A stretch of 64,000 bases of DNA from Takakia lepidozioides (GCA_030704615.1 CM060733.1:53322001-53386000), one strand, 5' to 3'; counted from the stretch's first letter, positions 35,101 to 48,536 are shown. The notes: generated by a model not told the origin, from the letters alone. Made by a program: numbers and translations.

Positions 35101-38100
35101 GTTATGTTGTGGGTGATACTTGCTTGGCTGGCAGGCATTGCGACATTTGCGGCGGCTAGCTCAAGAGGCCAGTGGGGAGGTGGGTTCACGAAGTGGGCAA
35201 CAACCAGCTGTGCTACGTGCTCTTAGTCAGCGCCTAGCAAGGTAGGTCATTCTCTGGGTGCTGGAGGGAAGTCGGTGGGGTATTTGAAGAGTAGGCAGCT
35301 AGATGCAAATCTTCTGAATAGCAGGAGTGCTAGCTGTGCAAGTACAGTGCAGCAAAAGCAAATGACTGTATGTGCGAAGCCAAGTATCTGATGTGGTAGT
35401 CTGTTTCTGGGGGTGCAACTGGTGCTACAGGGGCTTTAATCAGGCCGTAAATGGGTTTGCGGATGATGGCTGGGCTGCCACAGTGAGTGACGGCATGGAT
35501 GATGTCAGTGTAGTGCTCAATGAGGCTCCTACCACCAAATGTGTTGGAGGACAAATGGCATCAGCAGACAGACTCCTTTGCTCTCTTGGTGGAGGGATTT
35601 TGTGTGCAAAGGCATCCATGCTCTTACAGGTTAAGTCGATAGTATTTTCAGTTGTCTTCCGTCCATGTGTGGATTTACTGTCATCCGTCTTTCCGTTCAG
35701 ACACGGTTTGCATATGAAGACACAATCATGTGATGTACTGATAGAATCCTAAATGCTCACATGCATGCAATTTGTATACCAATACACGGCAATGGTGGTG
35801 GCATTCCCTGCTTTGCTTTTAGAACTGTAGTGGCAGAGTTGCTTTTCTTTTTTCTGTTTCCATTCGTCTGTTATGGAAAGTACATCTAGAAAGATTATTG
35901 TTAAAATCTATCTGAAGTAGTAGCTGAAATGCAGAATGTGCCACCAGCACTGTTAATACGGTTTCTACGCGAGCATCGATCAGAGTGGGCTGATTGTGAT
36001 ATCGACGCTGATGCTGCCGCTGCTTTCCGCAGTACGAGCCATGGGGCCTCTCGTACTGGCAGTGCTTGTCATGCACAGCTGCCCCTTCCTCTGGCTCATT
36101 CTGTGGAACAAGAAGAGGTTCTCATTCTGCTGTCCTTATTGCAAGTTAGAATTGGTGGGCAAGTTGAATTTGATGTCATTCTTTTGCTGAGGCTGTAAAT
36201 GTTAATGACCATGGCTGCCAAACCCAGTTTTGCCCACTGTTCCTGGCTGGCTCATGTGTGTTGTCATTCAAGACAGGGCCTTCATCTGCAAATGAGTTCC
36301 AGGGAGTGTCTGGGGCCTTCCTTATAAGAGCTGGAGAAAGGAGCCCATGATGCAGACATGGTACCTGATTAGTAGTTTTGACTTGTGTGGTTTGCTGAGT
36401 TGTGTAGTTTTTGGAGGTGGTAAAGTTGGAAAGACATGGAGCTGCATCAGAGGGTATCCACTTGAGGGACAACTTCTTACTCCAGGTGCAGTTTTCCTCT
36501 TAGAAAATTCTGGCTTTTATGCTAGTTGTCTCAGATTTTGAAAGCAGCCAGATCCGGTGACTCCACAAAGAAGTCTCTCTTCTCATAGGTGGGTGGTTGA
36601 GAATAAGGTCCGATTCCGATGGCCAAGAAGTGGATTTTGGTTGAGTGTATGTGGGGATGACACGTAACTTTTTGTATATTGATGGTTCTGGAACAATGTC
36701 TTTTGGAAGTCTCATGGGATGAGGGATCTCATGTGTCGATATCTTGACTCAATACTAGATGCGTAGCAGTTTCAGCATTTTAATCAGGAACATTTTTGGC
36801 ACTATTGCTGAGCATGCCTGGCGGCTGTATGAGGTTGTTGACAATTGGGACTGGCATGGTTTGGATGGGAGACAGCTGTGTAGTGGGATCGATGAAAGTG
36901 CAGTGGGAGCATGTGCCCAGCTTGTGTTTGCTCCAGTGGATGTGGCAGTGTCCGATGATGTTCCTCTTCTCCCATCGGGTTTCCGTGTCATTCCTCTAGA
37001 CTGTGGTCTTACTGTGAGCATGCTGGACTGTTATACTTCCTGTGATTTATCTCCTACAGGTCATTTGCACTTCTTGGCTACTTATGGTTAGGATCCGGCC
37101 GGGTAGCGCCGTCTTTTCCGTTCATGTGAAGATTCGCTTGGACCTAGTTGCATTCTCATCAATTTGAGTTCCTGATGGCGTTGAATGTATATCGAGTAAA
37201 TAAGATGCAGAACTCCAATCTTCCCTGACAGTGGTCAGCAACTTCCCCAAAGTACCTGAGGCTTCATTCTCATTGATCAAGCCACAATCCTTCAATTGAT
37301 CTCCAGAAGCACATTCATCATTTTGAAGATTTTCAACCCTGCATGAATGGCAAGATCCCCACATTTATCTCAGCGCAAGGGTTGTTACTTGACAATCAGT
37401 TCTTAGGAGCTCACAGGGACTGTGCATCATGCAGGATGGGTTCGGACTTTCACGCACGCTTGATTTAGCATCTACTCTGGAAGGGGGAACAGATGCAAGC
37501 CGGTTGGCGTGCGGAGAGAATGGTGGGGGTCCTAATGGTCATTTGCGATCAGTACTGACTATTGCATTCCAATTCACATATGAAGTGCATACACGTGACA
37601 GTTGTGCAGTCATGGCCCGTCAATATGTGCGCACTGTTGTTGCCTCAGTGCAGCGAGTTGCAATGGCCTTAGCCCCTTCTCGCATGGCTTCCCACCTGGG
37701 CCCCCGGCATTCACCTGGCTCCCCAGATGCCATGGTATTGGCACGTCGGATCCTGCAGAGTTATCGGTATTGAATCTTTCAGCCACCTTGGTCCTGGTTT
37801 TTGTTGTGGTGTGTATCCTGTGTGTTCAGGCAGCCACAGGATATTATGGGGTCATGGAAAGCCAACGCGGGGATTACATGTGGCTTACAACCCTAAGCAG
37901 TGCTGTTGGGTATCTGATTATCTAAATTTGTTCTCCTTTTGATATAGCAAGTAGAATGTCGCTGCATCTTAGGTTTCCTGGGTTCACTGTAGACATGGAG
38001 CTGGGCTAGGGCCCCTTTATCTAAAATACGCAAAATCCACATGTGATCTCTTTCATACTGGGTCTATGGTCACAATGTTGCCTTCTAAGTTAGGAAGAGA

Positions 38101-39770
38101 GGAATAATGGAATGTGAGGTACCATACTTAGACCTTAGGATTTATCAGAACTTCACCCCAATGAAATATGGCATGGATGAATTGGCAGAGTGAACCTGGG
38201 CATGGAGCTTACCAGAACGGATGCTGGAGATGACGAGGCCCTTTTCAAGGTCTTTTGGCATCACAGTGATGCAATAGTGTGTTGTGCTTGGAAGGTATGT
38301 GGTTTTGTCCTTGAAAGAAACAGGTGTAACCTTTTCCTCGCCTGCATTGAGTTTGTTCACAAGCAACTGAAGTAGGATTAGTTCATCTTCTCAGCTCTTT
38401 GCTTCTCCAACGTTTTGTCGTCTCCTGAGAATCATGCATGTATCCAATTCTTGGGCAATTAAACAAGCCCATTCTGTGTTCTACAACTGCTGACCTTTAT
38501 TTCTGGCACCCAGTATTTTCAGAAGTCAACGAGTAATTGTGGGCTTCATTTGCTCAAGCAATTGTACAAACAGAAGGCTCACAACTGCCATCCATAAGGC
38601 TGTATAATATTTGTTTGTTATATTTCTGCTGTCATTCTGCATTTTGTGTTTAGACTTCTAAATAAAGGATATTTCTAACATCCAAGAGATGTCTGGAAGC
38701 TAATTCAAGTTTTCATGGGGGTGCTGGAAACAGGGAATGCCTGAGTTCACATTTGCAAATCGAGCTGGTCTTGATATGTTGGAGACAACATCAGGGGCTT
38801 TACAGGATTTGGCTTGGGAAAAAACATTGGATGAAAGTGGTCGGAAGACTGCCTATGCTGACTTCACACAGGTCTTACAACAGGTGCGCTGGAAGCAGAT
38901 AGACCCCAATTGATAACTTTTCCAGGTGTTGTAGCTTGTTTTGGCCAGTTCATAGGATGGAGTCTGATATTCTTGACCTGGTAATTTACTGCAACTGATC
39001 ATGACACAGTTCCTCCATGCCTTTTAACCTGGTTGACACGCCCAACTAGCATCTTTTGCTAGCAAGAAAGAAACAAGGAAAAGAAAGCTCAAAGAGCTAT
39101 GCGATAAGGACGAGAGAAAATAGAACAGAAAAGTTTCTTACAGACTTCATATTCTGGACTAAACTCTGAGTGTTACTGATATGTTGGCAAGTTTCGTTCA
39201 CCTGGAGCTACGGCAGGGTGCCGCTTTAGCTCTATGGATTTCATTGTTATTTTAATTTTTCAGTAAGCCAGGACCTGAATACCTCAGGCATGAACAGCTC
39301 ATGATCTCAGCACTAAGGCTCTTGGGCTGCATGGAGGATTACCACTTTGCACCCATACTTCCTGTGTGGAATCAGACATTCTTTTTGGCATACACATCTC
39401 TTGAACGTGTGATGTCATGTATGGATCCACTCTGTATATCTCTGGGTTAGTTGTTGTTACAGTAGCCATCAGCCCCAATTTGGTTTCCCATTATACGAGC
39501 AGATCGTCATGGCTCGCTCTTTCCTTGAATAGAAAGGGGTCTGGTTTGATTGTACATTGTAATGTGTTCATCAACTCTCTAGTGTTCTTATGTCCAATTG
39601 CTTACACTGCATGGGTGCAGGGATATGCATATCTTCCGGCCGGTGTGCGCATGTCAAGTTTGGGACGGCCAGCAGCGTATGAACGGGCACTTGGGTGGAA
39701 AGTGTTGGCTGACGATGACACCACCCAGTGCATTGCCTTCCTGTTCATGAATTGGTCCTTTCTAACATGA
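29145..39770 (+). CDS. C3HDZ: Class III HD-ZIP transcription factor (18 exons, complete)
   Basis: Exons: 29145-29320, 30479-30629 (or 30677), 31231-31334, 31959-32049, 32451-32546, 33024-33137, 33510-33593, 34064-34219, 34903-34977, 35135-35241, 35431-35629, 35935-36117, 36408-36485, 36876-37013, 37435-37766, 38189-38294, 38734-38883, 39621-39770. All introns are GT-AG with matching phase. The product is about 829 residues (845 with the longer exon 2), normal for the family. Order: homeodomain from residue 6 (KYVRYTNEQVEALERVY.. IKVWFQNRR), leucine zipper (CREKQRKEA.. LLMEENERL), START lipid-binding domain from about 145 (LLSIAEETLQEFLGKATGTAVDW), a conserved middle region, and a C-terminal MEKHLA domain ending FLFMNWSFLT. 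The family acts in the nucleus in meristem, polarity and vascular-type patterning and is repressed by miR165/166, whose site is present. The start was chosen at MDASGKYVRYT, just before the homeodomain; an upstream in-frame ATG at 29,073 is less likely. Confidence 0.96.
32039..32460 (+). promoter_or_regulatory. miR165/166 target site, split by intron 4
   Basis: The last 11 bases of exon 4 (32039-32049, CGGGTATGAAG) joined to the first 10 of exon 5 (32451-32460, CCTGGTCCGG) recreate the family's miR165/166 site over the codons for PGMKPGP. Compared with perfect complementarity I count two mismatches plus a terminal wobble, like functional sites in other plants. The 401-bp intron means the site exists only in spliced mRNA. 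Confidence 0.9.
39264..39431 (+). other. Open segment in the last HD-ZIP III intron, possible cryptic exon
   Basis: After a strong acceptor (tttaatttttcag, 39,251-39,263) a frame stays open for about 55 codons with protein-like content (PGPEYLRHEQLMISALRLLGCMEDY in two overlapping stretches). If exon 17 (phase 0) spliced here, the first codon would be TAA, removing the final 49 residues of the MEKHLA domain. It could be a poison exon, a gene scrap or chance. Confidence 0.25.
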
Positions 39771-42700
39771 CATGCTCAAATCCGGCAACCGGCCTCCTGA
39801 TAATGCATGTGTTTCTCCTTGCAATCTGACGATTGCAATGTAAGTTACCCCAACATCACAGCCCAATTCCAGATTTGCAACGGGTCGTTCTTCAATGCAG
39901 TATGTACTGCTAGGGTACAGGAAGATTGCCTGCAGTCTTCTCAGCTGCATCTTTCAGCTTCTGGTCAACCTGTCTTCTTTGGGAAAGTTGATTATTTAGG
40001 ACAGTGCGTTGGTCTGGAGTTTGGCGTTTTGCATCTTCCCCCAGAGCTCTTTTAAAATAATTAGCTGAGCCAGTAGAATTAACGAAGGTTTCCTTTTTGC
40101 ATATCTGGGTTGGACCTACTCTCTGACGAACTGTTAGCCCAAGTTTCTGTGCATTCCGGGTTCCAATGGAGCACTGTAGTTACTGGCAGTAGTCGTGCTG
40201 CTGCTATCTTCTTTCTGGCATGGTTGTAGGACAGCCTGGCTTCAAACAAATCCTTCCCTCTGGAATATTCAGAGTTTGTAAAACTCGGCTCAGGGAGAGC
40301 ATGAGATGTGGGTGTGGTTGGATTCACGGGATCTAGACTTGAGATCTCGGGATCTCATTGATGTTGGACAAGGCAAAAGGTGATCTTCCAATAGATGGTC
40401 CAAAATTGGAGTCCTTGAGGTAGGAGAAGAAATTGTTCCCTTTTGTGCCACTGTGCTGGACTGAGGCCAGCACCCACATCAATCCAGCTGGAACCCTGTC
40501 TGCCTAGCTGATTATCTTCAGTAAGCCATGCCTTGGTTGCTGTAGGTCATTTCCACCTGTACTATTTCTTCCAGTGACAATGAGGCATTCGGTCAATTCT
40601 TGTATCCTCAAGGATAGTGGCCAGCTCCTCCCAAGAACCACTAAGGAAGACTCCATGGTTTAAATTGAAAATTTAACACAAATTTTCGTTGTAAGTGATG
40701 TGTTTGTTCAGCATTGTGCAGTTCTGCCCAGATGGTTGTTCTTTAGTGTGATTAAAGGTAAGCCTGTACCCTGGCTGCCTGATTCAGTCCCGGCGATGTA
40801 AAGAGTTCATCAATTTTGCCAAAACTCGAGATGTAGGTGGGATGTAGGTGTCATTTCATCTGTTGTCTGATTGGGAGGTTTACCCCCAGCAATCGCTGGA
40901 GCAATAGAAAAAGCGTTTGCAGCAACAGCCTCATGATCAGTGTCGATAACATCACACGGAGAAATTTCTTGAAGTTTGGATGCTTGCCAATTTTGCTACA
41001 TCAACTCTACAGTAGAGTGAAGGACATACAAGGAAAACCTTTACCCGTGTTAAGTACATGCCCTGGAAAGTACCCTCCAATCATGCCCAAGCTGCCATGG
41101 GCACGGCCGGTGAATCTGTCAAGCTGATGGTCCAGTGACCTTGTGTTGCAAGGCACTGTCGATGGCCTGATGTAATGCCCTTCTGATAAAGACCTGATTC
41201 GGATTTTCACCACTGCTTGTCATTATAATTCTGTGTGGGACGTGTCAATCGGCACATGCAAGAGTGTAAGAGTATATTTCGCTTGTACTTCTACTGGACC
41301 CCACAGCGCCTCGTATCCACCTCAGTAATCATTGGCCAAACTCTCGGGCCTCCTCTCTGTTTTCCCAATGTTAGCCAGGACGGTGAGGCAGTTGATTGAA
41401 GAACAACATATTTGTTGGGTTGTTATGAATGTCTGTTTGCATGAGTCTTCCTGCCCGAGTTTGAATGGCCCAAGAAAGATTGACAAATCTAAGCTTTGAA
41501 GCTGTCAAATGTGTTTTGTGCCCTCTTTGAGCTTTCCTTTACCGGCCGCGCACTTTTCGCTTTGCATGCAGAAGAACCTTCCCCAAGTCAGGCCTTGTTT
41601 CGCATTCACATATGTATGACTGCATTACAAGCACACATCCATCTCCATGATACTCCTTCAGCGATTCTCGCAAGGAAGATAGATGCCCACACTCAGGGGC
41701 ATACAAATGGTCAAATGTAACAACGGCACCAGAGCACAGGCAGCGGGTGGATGAGTTGGAAGAGATAAGGGGGGGGTGGAGACAGCTCCTGCTCCACGTG
41801 ATGTGCTCACAGTGCAGACGTGCAGACCGAGTGCCATGCTCGCTCTCGGGCTTCCATTGGAGCATGTGCCTGACGAGATCCATGGCTTTGTCCTGTGCTA
41901 CACTCCCCACCTCCCTCAGATCTTGTCTGGAAATGGAGGTGCGAGTTGCTAAACTATCGCACGCTATTTGGGTCCTGGACAGTTTCGGTTAGACCAATTC
42001 GCAGATCTTCCGCTGTTCTTTTGTATTGTGATCCAAATTGACGTGGATCTTTGCAGCCGTGTTGGTCTGTTCGATGCCTCACAATCACACAATCTCACCC
42101 AGGGTGGGCCACCCCATTTTGCGACCTGGTATGTGGGCCATTCCACCACTCCAGCAATCCCTCCGAAAAACAAACTCGGAGTAAGATGGGTCATGCAAAT
42201 TTCCTCACTCGCGAGAATGGAAAACAGCGAGATGGGCTGTGGCTATCATCACCACAGGAATTGTACCTCAAAATCTCGTGGAAAACTGAAGATGGGTTTT
42301 GTGGAGAGAATTGAACCGGGGATGAAGCCCTGTTATTAGTGAAGAAGATGACGTGCAGTGCACTTCACAGGTGTCTTTCCATATCCAGATCTGCAATTAG
42401 GAATACAAGCCCAGTCAGCCTGTGCAGATATTTGGGATCTTCTTTCGTAAGTTTCCCTCCGATGTTTCCCTTAGCACTACCATCCATGCCAGTCACTGCC
42501 TACTATCATTGTTTTTTTTTGTTGGCTCTCTTGTAGAGAGACTTTGCATCATGTTAAAGTCAAGGGAGAAAATGTGGTCAAAGGACCGTACACCGTGTCA
42601 AGGTTCTCATTGGTGTGTTGTGCTGAGTCATGCTCCCTAGTCTTACCTTTCTCTTATGTTTTTGCCAAAGCAAGAGAGCCCATTGCCGTTTGAGGCTTGT

Positions 42701-44200
42701 TTCTTTTTTGTAAATTTTAAAGAGGGGACAATGGCCCTCAAGAATCATTGTTGCAGTTTCATCATTGATTTGTCCTTGGAGAATGGTAGTGTTTTTCTTT
42801 TTGACCTGGTTCGATGAACCTACGGTGTGACAAACCCCATCTCAAATGGGAGCTTTACAGAGTTGTCGGAGGTCCACAAATAGACATCCATGGGCTAAGA
42901 GTAATGCAACCGACGGACTACACAATTGTCCTCCCATACGCCTTCAGGTGTCCGGACTCTTAGAGTGGCATAGAGGGTTTGCGTCCACCAAGCTAGAGTC
43001 ACGGCTACGTTGCTTATCATTGTGCAATGTTATGTTTTTCTTGTCTTGCTGGACACCTGGCCATTCTAAGATGGTTTGTAAAGCAAAGTTATTTGGCACT
43101 TTCCGTGCATCCATTGTTCCCACATGCTAGGTTTTCTACAACCCAACAAAGACGTTGGTCATTTCAATGGGTGTTCAATCGCAACATTCTCTCGGACGTA
43201 CCTCCAGTTGGAGGTCGCCAATCTCAACTTTGTCCATGCCTCCACAGTGTATATATATATAGCAGCAACTGAAGTTAGCAAGAGCCTCTTCCCATTGCAC
43301 TGTATCCACAGTATAGAGCCGTTGTATAAAGGAAGGCCACCAGTGGAGGGCGCTCCTTGAATTTTATGCCCAGTTACCACCCTCGGCCCTAGGGCCTAAA
43401 ATTGAAGGGGCGCCAGACACAAGGGGCCTTTCTCTGCGTAGAGAAATGGGATGATTTCTTTTTCCTTTCATCGAAATGTCGGAGGTGTGCATTACACAGA
43501 GTGTAATCGACACTGTGCGTTATACTTTTTTGTATTGCCCTCGTACCTGTGGCTGGCGAAACAATATTAACGAAGAGAAATCAGCCCCAGTTCTTTACTT
43601 GTGGTGCATCAGACAGGTCTCCATTGGATTTATGTGAAACATTAAGAAGAAAACAGCCGACAAAAGCAAGTTTGTGTAACATTCAACCATCTGTTGCTAA
43701 AATAGAAAGGCATGATTGCATGATGTAGCAGTGAAGCATGAGTCATAAGGCACAGAAGAAAAGAAAGAAAGTTGCAAGGCAGCCCAACTTATTTGCACTG
43801 AGTTACTGTAGCAGGGTTGAATGCATTGCAGATTCTATGGGGGTTCTTTGGCGGGCGGTCTGAATCTGGGGGGGAGGGTGGCCGGTTGCCAGTGACTAGG
43901 ATTCGGTTACAGCGCGATGAGGGATACATGGCATGCAATGGGATGGCATGGAGGCGTGCCAAGAGGGTGGAGACCTCTAGAGGCGCTGGCTCAGGGCCTG
44001 TGGGGATTGACCTCCCTTACAATCACCTCTTGTCTTGCTTAGGCTCATCTTGATGCAGGATCTGGGTTGGTACTGACGCTCAAGAATTGGGTGGGAAGTG
44101 AATTGTGAAGAAGAGTCTTGTTGTGATCAGATTGAGTGTGCTCAAGAAGCGGAGCATGTGACCGGATCACTGCAGATCAGGAGAAAATCCGTCGGATATC
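39771..44200. other. 3' region of HD-ZIP III and unrecognised intergenic DNA
   Basis: No gene is supported. Frames of 60-123 codons occur on both strands without domains (for example 41,539-41,910 minus and 41,968-42,339 plus). Near 42,300, 'gagaattgaaccggggatgaagccc' reads on the minus strand as a B-box (CCGGTTCAATTC), so a tRNA-derived repeat remnant is possible. The 43.5-44.3 kb part becomes GA-rich toward the next exon. Confidence 0.4.
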
Positions 44201-44407
44201 CGGTGTAGTGGAGGGGGATGCAAGTTTAGGCCAGGGAAATTCAGCTCGTCAGTTGGAGTCTTGGAAGCACGAGCTTCTGAGAGAGACACACAGATAGGCC
44301 TGTTGGATTGCGGGGGTGGGTGAGGGAGAGAGAGAGAGAGGGCAAGGCAAGCGATTGAGTGAGTAAGAGAAAGCAGAATCTATGCTGGAAGGCAAAGATT
44401 TACAGGT

Positions 44408-44709
44408 ATGGCAGAGGCGCTGAGGGCGGCCCTACGGCTGCTCCCCGTGGTGAAGCCCAATCCCAGTGGGGTTGCATGCTCAAGGGCGTCTGCAGTTAGG
44501 CGCAGTAACAACCGTGCTCCCGAGCAACAACAATCTGTGTTGTTTGCAGCATCTCCCTCGCATCAACAACAAGTTGCCGTTTGCGAAAGAAATTTGCAGT
44601 CTGCGACCGGGTTTGCTCGGTTTGCACGCGCTGTGTTGGCGTATGTGGGAGCAGGAATCTCTGCTGTCACCGCCAATCAGCTCGCAGGCCCAGCGATTGT
44701 GCACGCGAA
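44408..44709 (+). CDS. Probable first exon of an unknown, possibly plastid-targeted protein
   Basis: ATG at 44,408 follows a GA-rich leader-like stretch ('gagggagagagagagaggg', about 44,320). The 100-codon exon reaches a good donor (gtatgt at 44,710) in phase 2. The peptide is Ala/Arg/Ser/Gln-rich with almost no acidic residues at the start (MAEALRAALRLLPVVKPNP), as in transit peptides. It then has a hydrophobic stretch (ARAVLAYVGAGISAVTANQL) that could be a membrane segment. I could not find convincing downstream exons before 47.5 kb. The family is not recognised. Confidence 0.4.
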
Positions 44710-47520
44710 GTATGTCGTCTCCTGTTTCTTGTCGTCTAATTCATTCTTGTAAGGCTTATGTTAGCAAGTAGCGATTACTGAGTCTTTGGCGATCGACCAT
44801 GACAGTGCTGTCACCCCAAATGGCCCGTACTGAAAATTTGCGTCATCTAGTTCTAAATGGCACCGCAGATTTGGCTCTACTTTAGATGAGACGGTATGCT
44901 TGCTTTTGTTTGTTGCATTGTAATGCGGTGTTGGCGAACTGAGATTGTATCTGAAATAGAATAGTATTTCTACGTGCCATGGATCCTTCATGAAATTCTT
45001 TCTGTATTCGTGGTGTCTTTTTTCCAAGACATCATTTCTTGAATGCTGAATTCGTTTCCGTCAACAATGTTGCATAATGAGGGCCCAATTCCTTCCAGTC
45101 TCTGTATCTTGTATGCTGTGTCCTGAGTAGCACTAGTGGTTCAAAATTGCACAGATATTTTCCCCTTCTCGATTTGGTCCAGTGGTCGTTGCTCGGTTCA
45201 GGTCTCTGACAATGCATTTTGGTGACTGGAACTTCTTCTTTGGAGTGCTTTTTTTTGGAATTTCCCTGTCCATACCCTCCCTAGGAATCGGATTTAAGAA
45301 GGCCCACGGCATCAGACAATATAACCATGTAGACCTTAGAAATTAGTACTTCAAAATGTATGAAATTACATTTGACACCAGATCCATGAGCAGAAGATTT
45401 TTTGTTGCTTCAGGGCATCAAACAAACATGACTATTCAAAGAGTTTTTGTGGTATCCAGGTGTGCAGTCGGTTGGGTCACCAAACTCTATCAGACTTGAT
45501 TTATCTTTTGTGCACAGCCAATCACATGGTGTCTAGCTTAGGTGTGTCTGCAGGTGATTAATGTTTACTTAAAAATTGCCAAGAATAATCTGTCTGCAAT
45601 GTAGCCAGGAAGGGACAGAGATGGAACACTCAGTTTGGGCTTTGATCCTATTCCACTATTTGTGTCATCAGTGACTGATGCTCACCCATAGCATCTCAAG
45701 AAGTTGTTGCTGTTTTTAGTCTCACACAGATAGTGGTGCTTGTGTAATTGATGGTCTGTTCACAGATGCCATCTGGTTTTATCTTTTGTGTGGCAATATT
45801 GATCTGACAAGGGTCATGCATCAAGAGCTGCAGGTGCATGTGTGATTCTTTATTGACTAGCCTGAATTCAGTTGAGACTACAATTAGAAAATTTACCAGG
45901 GTGAATTTTCACTCAAGCGCATCCAAAGATTATGCAGCAGGCCTTTCCCTGGCAGTTACCTTATGGAAGTACAGCAGTCATCCCAGGATATACCTAGTAT
46001 GCTTGATCTGGTCAAAAGACGGTAGCACTGACAAACATCTAGTGCTATGGATATGCACACCCCCGTGATCTCTTTTTGGACTGTAATGAACATGGATCTT
46101 TTCTGAGTCGGCTCACTAGATAGCCGTGCTAACAAATGTAGTCCATTGCATGAGATCCAGGGTTATTTACGTTCACTTTGCCTTGTACCAAATCTTAGCT
46201 TCATCCATGTTGTAAGGATTTTGCATCCTATTTAGATTTGGTTGAGGATAGAGGTTGTGGGTTTTCTTGCGGGAGATTGCATAGTTGGTATAACCTTAGG
46301 TCATGAAGTGTGGGGTTGAACTACCAATGGTAGTATGTAGTGTTTTGTTTGTTTATAAGTACTTCGCACTCGGAAAGTGCGACACATCAGCAAATGTGCT
46401 TAGCAGTCATTTGCCTGAAGGTGTACCAGTGGAATTCCTGTGATGAGTTACAGCCTTTAACACACAAAAAGGCGTCACTAGCATACAATATTTTGTGGAA
46501 TTTGGGTCTGCTTCTCAGTGCCTATGGAGTTCATGAAGGCTTTTAGATCGCCTAAATGTGCGTCTCCACAGGTCCATCCTGGAGGGAAAGTGGTCATACA
46601 TGTATAAGCAATTCCAGCAGAATGAAGGTGTTATTAGGACAATAGTATGAGTTCCAATGTTAGAGGGTCATAAAAAAATGAGACTGTCCAGCTTTGCTCT
46701 CATGGCCTGCACCAACATCCCCCATCCTCTTGTCCCTCCTGTTTTTCTGTGTTGGGTGCAGTATGATTTTTATGTTTCCAATTATGGCACCTACTGGAGT
46801 CGGTGCCCTAGCCCTGGGGTGAATTTCAATCCATGGGATACCTGTGGCTGTGACAGGGCTGTGGCAGTTCCACGCTGAGATTGCCACATCCTCAATGAGA
46901 ATCAATATCCCAGGAGTCTATGCCTGAAAGGGTATGAACTCATGTTTGACACAATCAGACATTATTTGCTCCCAAGCATAGTAAAGCAGTCATGGAGCTA
47001 TCTATACACTCCTCCCTTCCTCCCGCTCAATTCCTTTTACCTTATGTATTCCTTGTGCATTCCTTGCCTGATCTACTCCTGAAGCTTGAGGGGTATCTAT
47101 GGTGTTCCACATATGAAGTATACTTCTAAAAACCTACCAGTCAAAATTTGTAGCTGTAAAATCAGGTTTTCTGCCGTGACTGAAGACAAGCCGCACACCC
47201 ATCCCCTTTTTAGATCCCTCTCTCTTTCTCATTTTCTTCAGTCTCTCGCTTAGTGCACCGAGCTAACATCCTGTCCTGCAGGGGTTATAAATGGTGTGCT
47301 TGTGTTGGGCTGGTGAAATGCCTCTGGTCTTTAGGACCTGAGGAACCCGGGTTTGGGGCCAGGCAACTCCTCACTGCATTTTCTTTATGCTATTGAAGCC
47401 TTTGAGCCAAAGATGGCTCAACATTTAAGGAGCTCTATAATTTTGGTGCAGACTTTTGAGTGTTTGTTTACTAACTCTCATCCTTGTCGCAGGGAGCTCC
47501 CAAGCAGTGGGGGTGACAAG
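44710..47520. other. Probable intron(s) and intergenic DNA; no exon confirmed
   Basis: Candidate acceptor-donor pairs exist (for example around 46,762-46,817 after 'tgtgttgggtgcag'), but none joins in phase to the 44,408 exon with a recognisable product. An internal-exon-type acceptor (cttgtcgcag, 47,483-47,492) lies shortly before the ATG at 47,527, implying a 5' leader intron for the next gene. Confidence 0.35.
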
Positions 47521-48124
47521 CACGCAATGGCTGCAGCGGAGGCTCGTGCCGTTTGGCAGCGCACAGCTACAAACCGCCACTTAGTGCAAGAAGATACTGT
47601 TCGTGCCCCAAAACTGGCCCATTGCCCGACTTTGTCGAAGGCCCAAGCTGACATATGTCATCCTGGGGCGGTCAGGGGCGTTGAACACACACACTCGTTC
47701 TATTGGAGCAACAGCTGGGGCTCACTGGACAACAAGGCAGATTTGCAGTGGCAGCTGAGCCCAAGTGCCCACCGCGACTATCGCGCTGAGTATCTTGGAT
47801 TGGATGATATTCTTGGCTCCCGTTTGTGTAAGCCAGCAGGCTTACAGGCCCTTGCTGCGGAGCGAAGCAACATGAAGGGTGGCAGCCCAGGTCAGTTGTG
47901 TATTTAAACTGCAGCTCCCTTTAGGGAAAGAGAGCAGAGAGTCATTAAAGAAACTTTTAATACTGCTCGTGACTAACTCAGCTTTATGGTAACTAGGAGG
48001 CAGTTCATCTATGTTGTCTCTTCAGAAATTGATTCTGGAAACTGGGTTAACGAGATGCAGTGGCTTCCCTTTTGCCTGTGGTGCCATAGCGCCAACTCTC
48101 CCATTTTGAGGCAGCCACTGCTCT

Positions 48125-48213
48125 AGAATGTGTAGGAGGTGGGTTTGTAAAGAGAACCCTGTTGGTTCTACTTGCGGTTGGAATGTGCAAGTGGCCACCT
48201 CCTACACATTCTA
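48125..48213. repeat. Inverted repeat, 18-19 bp arms
   Basis: AGAATGTGTAGGAGGTGG (48125-48142) is exactly complementary to 48195-48212, with one more base pair outward and a 52-nt spacer. It could form a long intronic hairpin or be a short foldback element. No target duplication was seen. Confidence 0.7.
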
Positions 48214-48456
48214 CAGGGAATGTCTCATGTTTTAGTCCTTCCGGATATTAAGACCTCTCCTAAGTTCATTGGTATCCATTCATGGTGATAGGTCCTCCAT
48301 CTCATCCTCAAGAGCGCAAGTAATCTACTAACACACTTGACATCTGCTGCCATAACATCCGAGGAGATGCTACACTACTGCAATCGTGCATGTGCACAAT
48401 GACTCAGCAAACGCTGCAATTGTCCTCAATGCAGTGTTGGAAAACCACTGGCGTGT

Positions 48457-48536
48457 GGTCGGGCTAGGGATTGAACCTAGGACCTCCACCGACGCCCATT
48501 TCTCGGTGGGTGCTCTACCACTGAGCCTACCCGTCC
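48457..48536 (-). other. tRNA-like domain in TRIM LTR (3' copy)
   Basis: On the minus strand: acceptor GGACGGG pairing 6 of 7 with CCCGACC; D-arm GCTC/GAGC; T-arm CTAGG/CCTAG around a 7-nt TTCAATC loop. The A-box (GGCTCAGTGGTAGAGC) and B-box (GGTTCAATCC) are near consensus. There is one extra base between acceptor and D-stem, and the anticodon region is longer than canonical. It is not a functional tRNA gene but is a plausible Pol III promoter. Confidence 0.75.

Noticed and set aside
48457-48536. Functional tRNA gene on the minus strand
   Set aside because: Extra linker base, overlong anticodon region and position inside an LTR argue for a retroelement domain, not a working tRNA.
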